64,000 nt of DNA from Herbaspirillum sp. alder98 (lineage in GTDB: Bacteria; Pseudomonadota; Gammaproteobacteria; Burkholderiales; Burkholderiaceae_D). The notes below the pieces were generated by a model. The model did no database searches and was not told where the DNA came from. It saw nothing but the letters and a program-made list of their open reading frames with translations. Below are positions 58,622 through 64,000 of the stretch, one piece after another (position 1 is the first letter of the stretch; the number at the start of each line of letters is the position of its first letter). Location: positions 620,001 to 684,000 of the forward strand of contig NZ_JAIUCY010000001.1 of assembly GCF_020179755.1 (NCBI RefSeq), read 5' to 3'. A program made the position numbers and the translations under genes.

Positions 58622-60052
58622 ATGAATGAATCACATGAATTCCTGCAAGCCTGCCGGGCCGCCATCGGCCCGGCGCACGTCCTGACCGACGCGGCCGATA
58701 CTGCCGCCTACCTGACCGACCAGCGCGGTCGCTTCACCGGCCGCGCGCTGGCCGCCCTGCGCCCCGGCAGTACCGACGAAGTGGCGGCGCTGGTGCGGCT
58801 GTGCGCGCAATACCGGGTGCCGATCGTGCCCCAGGGCGGCAACACCGGCCTGGTGCTGGGCAGCGTGCCCGACACCGTGGGCAATGCGGTGGTGCTGTCG
58901 CTGCGCCGCATGGACCGCATCCGCGCCGTCGATCCGCTCAACAACACCATCACCGTCGAGGCCGGTTGCATCCTGCAAAACGTGCAGCAGGCGGCGCTGG
59001 CGGCCGACCGGCTGTTTCCGCTGTCGCTGGCGGCCGAAGGCAGTTGCACCATCGGCGGCAACCTGTCGACCAATGCCGGCGGCACCGGCGTGCTGCGCTA
59101 CGGCAATGCCCGTGAATTGTGCCTGGGGCTGGAAGTGGTCACGGCCCGCGGCGAAGTCATGAGCGCCCTGCGCGGCCTGCGCAAGGACAATACCGGTTAC
59201 GACCTGCGCGACCTGTTCATCGGCGCCGAGGGCACGCTGGGCGTCATCACCGCCGCCGTGCTCAAGCTGTTTGCGCAACCGCGGGCGCAGGTCACGGCGC
59301 TGGCCGCGCTGGCCACGCCATCGCAGGCACTGGCCCTGCTGCAGCTGGCGCAATCGCGTTGCGGCGCCGCCCTGACCGGTTTCGAATTGATGTCGGACAT
59401 GTGCCTGCAACTGGTGCATAAACATTTTCCGCAGCATCGCCTGCCGTTTGGCCAGCGCCATCCCCAGTATGTCTTGCTGGAGCTGTCCGACAGCGAATCC
59501 GAAGAACACGCCCGCGCCATCTTCGAAGACCTGATCGCCGGCGCGCTCGAGGCGCAATTGATCGACGACGCGGTGATTGCCTCGTCGCTGGCGCAATCGA
59601 AGGCCTTGTGGCAACTGCGCGAAAGCATTTCGATGGCGCAGGCGCACGAAGGCAAGAACATCAAGCACGACATCTCGGTGCCGATTTCGCGTATCGCCGA
59701 ATTCATCGAGATCACCGACCTGCTGGTGCAGCAGGCCGCCTCTGGCTGCCGCATGGTGACCTTCGGCCATCTGGGCGATGGCAACCTGCACTACAACGTA
59801 TCGCCGCCACCGGGCGTGGACGACGGTGATTTCCTGGCGCGCCAGCACGCCATCAACCTGGTGGTGTACGACAGCGTGGACCGCTTCGGCGGCTCGATCT
59901 CGGCCGAGCACGGGCTGGGGGCATTGAAGATCGACGAAATCACGCGCTACAAGTCGGCCGTCGAACTCGATCTGATGCGCGCCATCAAGGCCGCGCTGGA
60001 TCCCCAGCGACTGATGAACCCGGGCAAGCTGATCGACCTGCCGGCGCCATGA
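58622..60052 (+). CDS. FAD-binding oxidoreductase (D-2-hydroxyacid dehydrogenase type)
   Basis: 476 residues of the GlcD/D2HGDH-like flavoprotein family, which oxidises D-2-hydroxy acids such as D-lactate or D-2-hydroxyglutarate. The FAD domain has VPIVPQGGNTGLVLGSVPD and TIGGNLSTNAGGTGVLRYGN; the C-terminal cap domain has IKHDISVPISRIAEFI, the metal-site FGHLGDGNLHYNV and SAEHGLGALK. No Fe-S or lipoprotein signal. The substrate cannot be settled without comparison. It is 15 bp after the DUF2069 gene, so likely third in the wrbA operon. Confidence 0.92.
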   Translation: MNESHEFLQACRAAIGPAHVLTDAADTAAYLTDQRGRFTGRALAALRPGSTDEVAALVRLCAQYRVPIVPQGGNTGLVLGSVPDTVGNAVVLSLRRMDRIRAVDPLNNTITVEAGCILQNVQQAALAADRLFPLSLAAEGSCTIGGNLSTNAGGTGVLRYGNARELCLGLEVVTARGEVMSALRGLRKDNTGYDLRDLFIGAEGTLGVITAAVLKLFAQPRAQVTALAALATPSQALALLQLAQSRCGAALTGFELMSDMCLQLVHKHFPQHRLPFGQRHPQYVLLELSDSESEEHARAIFEDLIAGALEAQLIDDAVIASSLAQSKALWQLRESISMAQAHEGKNIKHDISVPISRIAEFIEITDLLVQQAASGCRMVTFGHLGDGNLHYNVSPPPGVDDGDFLARQHAINLVVYDSVDRFGGSISAEHGLGALKIDEITRYKSAVELDLMRAIKAALDPQRLMNPGKLIDLPAP

Positions 60053-60088
60053 AAAAAGGCGAACCGTGCACTGAAGTCACGGTTCGCC
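60052..60088 (-). terminator. Terminator of the chemotaxis receptor gene
   Basis: An 11-bp hairpin GGCGAACCGTG/CACGGTTCGCC (60058-60068 with 60078-60088) followed on the minus strand by six Ts. It touches the stop codon of the plus-strand dehydrogenase gene. Confidence 0.85.
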
Positions 60089-60115
60089 CAACCTGCCCTG
60101 CTGCTGCATCTCGTC

Positions 60116-61687
60116 TTAATTCAATCGTTTCTGCCCCTGCAGGTTGAACACGCTGACCAGTTCGGTCAGCTTGCCGGCCTGTTCCTGCAACGACTGCGCG
60201 GCGGCCGCTGCCTGTTCGACCAGCGCGGCATTCTGCTGGGTGTTTTCATCCATTTGTGTGATGGCGCGATTGACCTCTTCGATGCCGGTGCTCTGTTCGC
60301 TGCTGGCAGCGGTGATCTCGCCCATCACCTCGGTGACGCGGCGCACGCTGGCCACCACTTCGTCCATCGTGCGCCCGGCCTGCGACACCAGCTCGCTGCC
60401 GGTACCGACCTTGATCACCGAATCGTCGATGAGCGACTTGATCTCCTTGGCGGCGGCCGCCGAACGCTGCGCCAGCGAGCGCACTTCCGACGCCACCACC
60501 GCAAAGCCGCGGCCCTGCTCGCCGGCGCGCGCCGCCTCCACTGCTGCATTCAAGGCCAGGATATTGGTCTGGAAAGCGATGCCGTCGATCACGCTGATGA
60601 TGTCGACGATCTTGCGCGACGAATCGTTGATCGACGCCATGGTCTGCACCACCTGGTTGACCACGGTGCCGCCCTGCTCGGCCACTTCCGAGGCCGATGC
60701 CGCCAACTGATTGGCCTGGCGTGCGTTGTCGGCATTCTGCTTGACCGTCGAGGTCAGTTGCTCCATGGCCGAAGCGGTCTCCTCCAGCGCGCCGGCTTGC
60801 TGTTCGGTGCGGGCCGACAGGTCGAGGTTGCCGTTGGCGATCTCCGTCGAGGCGGTATTGATGGTGTCGGTGCCGGTGCGTACATTGCCCACGATATTGC
60901 GCAGGTTCAGGTTCATATCCTGCAGCGCCTGCAGCAACTGGCCGGTCTCATCCTTGCCGCGCACCGCGATCTCGGCGCTCAGGTCGCCCTGTGCCACCTG
61001 GCGCGACACCTTCACGGCGGTGCCCAGCGGCCGCGTGATACCGACCGTCAGGACCCAGGCGCAAGCGATGCCGAAGGCCAGCAACAAGGCCTCCAGCACC
61101 GCCAGCATCAAGGCGCTCTGGCGGGCGATGTCGGTGTTTTCGGCGGCCAGCGCATCGAGCGACTTGCGCTGCAACGCGATCAACGCTGCGATGGCGTCGG
61201 TATAAGCCTTGGCGGCAGGAATAAATTCGTTCTCGAAGGTCTTCTGCAGCACTGCCGCGTCAGGCGCTTCTTTCTTCTGTTCGTTGTAGAGTGCGTCGCG
61301 CGTCGACAGATAACCCTTGCGCAGGGTATCGATACGGGCAAACAGCTGCTTTTCTTCGTCGCTGACCAGCAGCGGTTCGATCTGCTTGAGCAGGCCGCTG
61401 GAGATACGCGTAGCCTCGTTCGTCTCGGCCTGGAAGAACGGGCCGAGCGAACGGTCGCTGCTCTTGGCCACGGCCGTGGCGCGACGGATGCCGGAATACG
61501 CGTGCAGATACCAGTCGGAGATATAGCGCTCCTTCGCAATCGGCTTGTCCATCATGGTCTGCATCGACTGCGCCATCGACACCAGCCGCCACATGCCCGC
61601 GCCGGCAATCAGCACCGACAGCCCCAGGATGATGCTGAAGCCCAGCGCCAGGCGGTTCCCGATCTTCATGTTGCCAATGCTTATCAT
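60116..61687 (-). CDS. Methyl-accepting chemotaxis protein
   Basis: 523 residues. One membrane segment (about residues 11-33, [20 protein letters not shown]), a periplasmic four-helix ligand domain of 4HB_MCP type, a second membrane segment (about 188-212), a HAMP domain and a signalling hairpin with the CheA/CheW tip [20 protein letters not shown] and [19 protein letters not shown]. Its C-terminus ends GQKRLN without an NWETF-like pentapeptide, so CheR/CheB would not be tethered there. Ligand unknown. The Met at 61687 is kept as start; a second at 61669 ([11 protein letters not shown]) is also possible. Confidence 0.95.
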   Translation of the reverse strand: MISIGNMKIGNRLALGFSIILGLSVLIAGAGMWRLVSMAQSMQTMMDKPIAKERYISDWYLHAYSGIRRATAVAKSSDRSLGPFFQAETNEATRISSGLLKQIEPLLVSDEEKQLFARIDTLRKGYLSTRDALYNEQKKEAPDAAVLQKTFENEFIPAAKAYTDAIAALIALQRKSLDALAAENTDIARQSALMLAVLEALLLAFGIACAWVLTVGITRPLGTAVKVSRQVAQGDLSAEIAVRGKDETGQLLQALQDMNLNLRNIVGNVRTGTDTINTASTEIANGNLDLSARTEQQAGALEETASAMEQLTSTVKQNADNARQANQLAASASEVAEQGGTVVNQVVQTMASINDSSRKIVDIISVIDGIAFQTNILALNAAVEAARAGEQGRGFAVVASEVRSLAQRSAAAAKEIKSLIDDSVIKVGTGSELVSQAGRTMDEVVASVRRVTEVMGEITAASSEQSTGIEEVNRAITQMDENTQQNAALVEQAAAAAQSLQEQAGKLTELVSVFNLQGQKRLN

Positions 61688-61851
61688 GCTGTCCGACTCT
61701 CTCTCGTTGATGTTTATAGTTGATGTTTATAACGACCATGCGGCTACCGCCGGCCCCAGGCGATGCCGCCATCTTGCATCAAGCAAGACGGCGGCATCCA
61801 AGGAATAACCCCGGTCGAAACACTTAATTTCAAGGATGAGTCACTGCAACG

Positions 61852-61887
61852 AAAAAGCGGGAAGTTTGCCGTGGGCAAACTTCCCGC
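61852..61887 (-). terminator. Terminator of the MHYT-GGDEF-EAL gene
   Basis: A 14-bp hairpin GCGGGAAGTTTGCC/GGCAAACTTCCCGC (61857-61870 with 61874-61887, loop GTG) followed on the minus strand by five Ts. It lies just after the stop codon at 61910. Confidence 0.9.
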
Positions 61888-61909
61888 AGGGTGAGTTGAC
61901 GCGTGCCGG

Positions 61910-64000
61910 TCAGCCGTGGCGGGCTAGTGCTTGCGGCAGCAACTCGAGCGGCGTCGATGGTGGGTCGACGGCACGGATGAACTGCTCCGGCGCCATGGGG
62001 CGACCGATCAGGAAACCCTGCATCGCTTCGCAACCGACCGAGGTCAGGAAGTCCTGCTGCATTTCGGTTTCGACCCCTTCGGCCACGATGCGCAGATTTA
62101 ACGCGCGGCCCAGGGCCACGATGGCCGAGACGATGGCCGCATCTTCGGTGCCGTCGGTCAGGTCGCGCACGAAACCGCGATCGATCTTCAATTCGCTGGC
62201 GGGCAGGCGCTTCAAGTACAGCAGGCTCGAGTAGCCGGTGCCGAAGTCGTCGATCGAAATCTCCACCCCCAGGCCGGCAATCTTGTGCAAGGTGCGCAAG
62301 CTGGCTTCGGTATCCTGCATCGCGGTCGATTCGGTGATCTCAAGCGTCAGGCAACGGGCCGGCAACTGGTGCTTGTCCAGCGTCGATTGCACCACCTGCA
62401 ACAGATGCGGATCGCCGAACTGCAGCGCCGACAGATTGACTGCCATGGTCCAGTCGTCGTGTCCCTGGTCCAGCCATTCGCGCATCTGGCGGCAGGCCTC
62501 GTCCAACACCCAGGCGCCGATCGGGATGATCAGGCCGGAACGTTCGGCCAGCGCGATGAAGTCGTCCGGCCCCACCAGGCCGTGCACCGGATGCTGCCAG
62601 CGCAACAAGGCCTCGGCGCCGATGACGGCGCCGGACGGGGCCAGGAACTTGGGTTGGTAGACCAGCTTGAACTGCTTGCGCTCCAGCGCCGCGCGCAGAT
62701 CCTGCAGCCATTGCAGCTGGTTGTGGGCATTCGCGTTCATCGAGGATTCGAAGAAGTTGTAGCCGTTGCGCCCGCTGCGCTTGGTGTGATACATCGCGGC
62801 GTCGGCATTGATCACCAGGTCGTGCCGGGTACTGCCATCGGCGGGATAGATCGCAATGCCGATGCTGGCCGACACCCGCAGTTCGTACTTTTCGACCATG
62901 AACGGCCGGTTGACGGTCTCCACCAGTTTTTCGGCGACCGCCATGGCGTCGTCCGGTTTTTCCAGGTCCACCAGGATCACGAATTCATCCCCGCCCAGGC
63001 GCGCCACCGTGTCGTGCGCACGCATGGTCTCGGCCAGGCGGTTGGCCACCGCCACCAGCAGGCGGTCGCCGACATGGTGACCGAGCGAGTCGTTGATGGT
63101 CTTGAAACCGTCGAGATCCATGAACATCAACGCAAAATAACTCTTGTTGCGCGCCGCCTTGTTGATGGCCTGGCTCAGGCGATCATCCAGCAACGAGCGA
63201 TTTGGCAGCTTGGTCAGGTGGTCGTGCAGCACCATCTGGGTCAGTTCTTCATTGGCCTGCGCCAGCGAGCGCGCCAGCTTGGCGGTGCGCGACTCGAGCC
63301 GCGCGTCCAGCACCGAGGTCAGCAAGGCGATCGACAGCACCGCCAGCGTGACCACCACGATCAGGATCGCCAGCCAGCCGGGGCTGACGCCGCCGCGCGC
63401 GGACAGGCAGATCGAGTCCATCGGGAAATTGGCGGCGGCCATGCCGGTATAGTGCATGCCGACGATGGCCACGCCCATGACGACCGAGGCGCCCACCCGG
63501 GCGGCCCTGACATGCGGTGTATTGCGCCGCAGGTGGAAGGCGATCCACAACGCGGCGGCCGATGCCAGGATGGCGATGGCCACCGAGATCGTGAAAAGCA
63601 GCGGGTCGTATTCGATACCGGGGTTCATGCGCATGGCGGCCATGCCGGTATAGTGCATGGCGGCGATGCCGGCGCCCATGACCAGGGCGCTGTTCAAGAG
63701 CCGGCGCAACGGCAGCTCGGGCTGGGACACGCTCCACAGCGCATAGGCCGAGACGGCGATGGCGATGGCCAGCGACAGCAGGGTGATCGCAGCGTCGTAA
63801 CCCAGCTCGATCGGCAGGCGGAACGCCAGCATGCCCACGAAGTGCATCGACCAGATGCCGATGCCCATGGCGACCGCGCCACCGGCCAGCCAGTAACGCC
63901 CGGCGCGGTTCTGCACACTGCCGGTGGTATTGACCCGCTCGGCCATGTCGAGCGCCGTGAAGGACGCCAGAATTGCCACCAGCAGGGAAATCACCACCAA
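61910..64000 (-). CDS. MHYT-GGDEF-EAL c-di-GMP regulator (5' end missing)
   Basis: 696 residues visible; the frame is open to the right edge, so the first few residues are outside. The N-terminal MHYT sensor has seven membrane helices with WSMHFVGM and two MHYTGM motifs, thought to bind copper and sense O2, CO or NO. Next comes a diguanylate cyclase domain with intact GGDEF (near residue 338) and, five residues before it, an RxxD inhibitory site (RAHD). A phosphodiesterase domain follows with EALLRWQHP, then DDFGTGYSSLLYLKRLP and KIDRGFV. Both catalytic domains look intact, so it could make or break c-di-GMP. It sits next to a chemotaxis receptor, in line with a motility role. Confidence 0.93.
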   Translation of the reverse strand: MVVISLLVAILASFTALDMAERVNTTGSVQNRAGRYWLAGGAVAMGIGIWSMHFVGMLAFRLPIELGYDAAITLLSLAIAIAVSAYALWSVSQPELPLRRLLNSALVMGAGIAAMHYTGMAAMRMNPGIEYDPLLFTISVAIAILASAAALWIAFHLRRNTPHVRAARVGASVVMGVAIVGMHYTGMAAANFPMDSICLSARGGVSPGWLAILIVVVTLAVLSIALLTSVLDARLESRTAKLARSLAQANEELTQMVLHDHLTKLPNRSLLDDRLSQAINKAARNKSYFALMFMDLDGFKTINDSLGHHVGDRLLVAVANRLAETMRAHDTVARLGGDEFVILVDLEKPDDAMAVAEKLVETVNRPFMVEKYELRVSASIGIAIYPADGSTRHDLVINADAAMYHTKRSGRNGYNFFESSMNANAHNQLQWLQDLRAALERKQFKLVYQPKFLAPSGAVIGAEALLRWQHPVHGLVGPDDFIALAERSGLIIPIGAWVLDEACRQMREWLDQGHDDWTMAVNLSALQFGDPHLLQVVQSTLDKHQLPARCLTLEITESTAMQDTEASLRTLHKIAGLGVEISIDDFGTGYSSLLYLKRLPASELKIDRGFVRDLTDGTEDAAIVSAIVALGRALNLRIVAEGVETEMQQDFLTSVGCEAMQGFLIGRPMAPEQFIRAVDPPSTPLELLPQALARHG

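Overview
The window is a 64-kb piece of a GC-rich proteobacterial chromosome. It is densely packed with ordinary chromosomal genes, and I saw no rRNA or tRNA gene, insertion sequence, integrase, phage gene or CRISPR array. The minus-strand order leuC-leuD-leuB-asd-fimV-truA-trpF-trpB-trpA-accD-folC-SPOR protein-cvpA-purF is a hallmark of Burkholderiales (Betaproteobacteria). Together with the protein sequences it suggests Oxalobacteraceae, something like Herbaspirillum. That family-level assignment is inference from recognition, not a search.

Left end (1-8961, plus strand): a purine-catabolism block. It contains the end of a fused OHCU decarboxylase/allantoate amidohydrolase, an NCS2 purine permease, xdhA-xdhB-xdhC (xanthine dehydrogenase and its maturation factor) and guaD. 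The last four genes overlap or abut by a few bases and look like one transcript. They would take guanine to xanthine to urate, with the fusion protein working further down the ureide route. Next (8987-14128) comes a TetR repressor divergent from a three-gene drug-efflux operon: a NodT-type outer-membrane factor, an EmrA-like adaptor and an EmrB-like DHA2 pump. The shared gap holds a good sigma-70 promoter with a perfect palindrome next to its -10 box.

14174-20577: mutS with its own promoter and a terminator-like hairpin in its leader, a secreted and apparently degenerate metallophosphoesterase, slyD (minus), roxA (plus) and a tiny lipoprotein whose Ala/Pro/Glu body is encoded by a 30-bp tandem repeat. 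20902-30478 (minus): patatin-like lipase, alpha/beta hydrolase, rnm (RNase AM), htpX, yciO, site-2 protease, trpS, dapA, bamC and an MBL-fold hydrolase. A LOG-family nucleotide hydrolase (plus) is followed by an unusual palindromic intergenic element.

31511-50550 (minus): the biosynthetic core. It runs from a cystathionine gamma-synthase-family enzyme, purF and cvpA through a SPOR protein, folC, accD, trpABF, truA and fimV to asd, leuB, leuD, a 43-residue entericidin-like lipoprotein and leuC. One plus-strand gene for a YgiW/YdeI-type OB-fold protein interrupts it between accD and trpA. 50741-64000: an M48 lipoprotein protease, aroC, a fused lysophospholipid transporter/acyltransferase, a CBS-domain protein, a DUF962/Mpo1-like protein, a YihY-family membrane protein, the wrbA-DUF2069-FAD dehydrogenase operon (plus), a chemotaxis receptor, and an MHYT-GGDEF-EAL c-di-GMP protein cut by the right edge.

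I found no convincing undescribed multi-gene system. The points most worth checking are small: the degenerate phosphoesterase beside mutS, the tandem-repeat lipoprotein with its structured leader, the palindromic element at 31342-31431, the mutS leader hairpin, the efflux operator and a 28-residue insertion in TruA.
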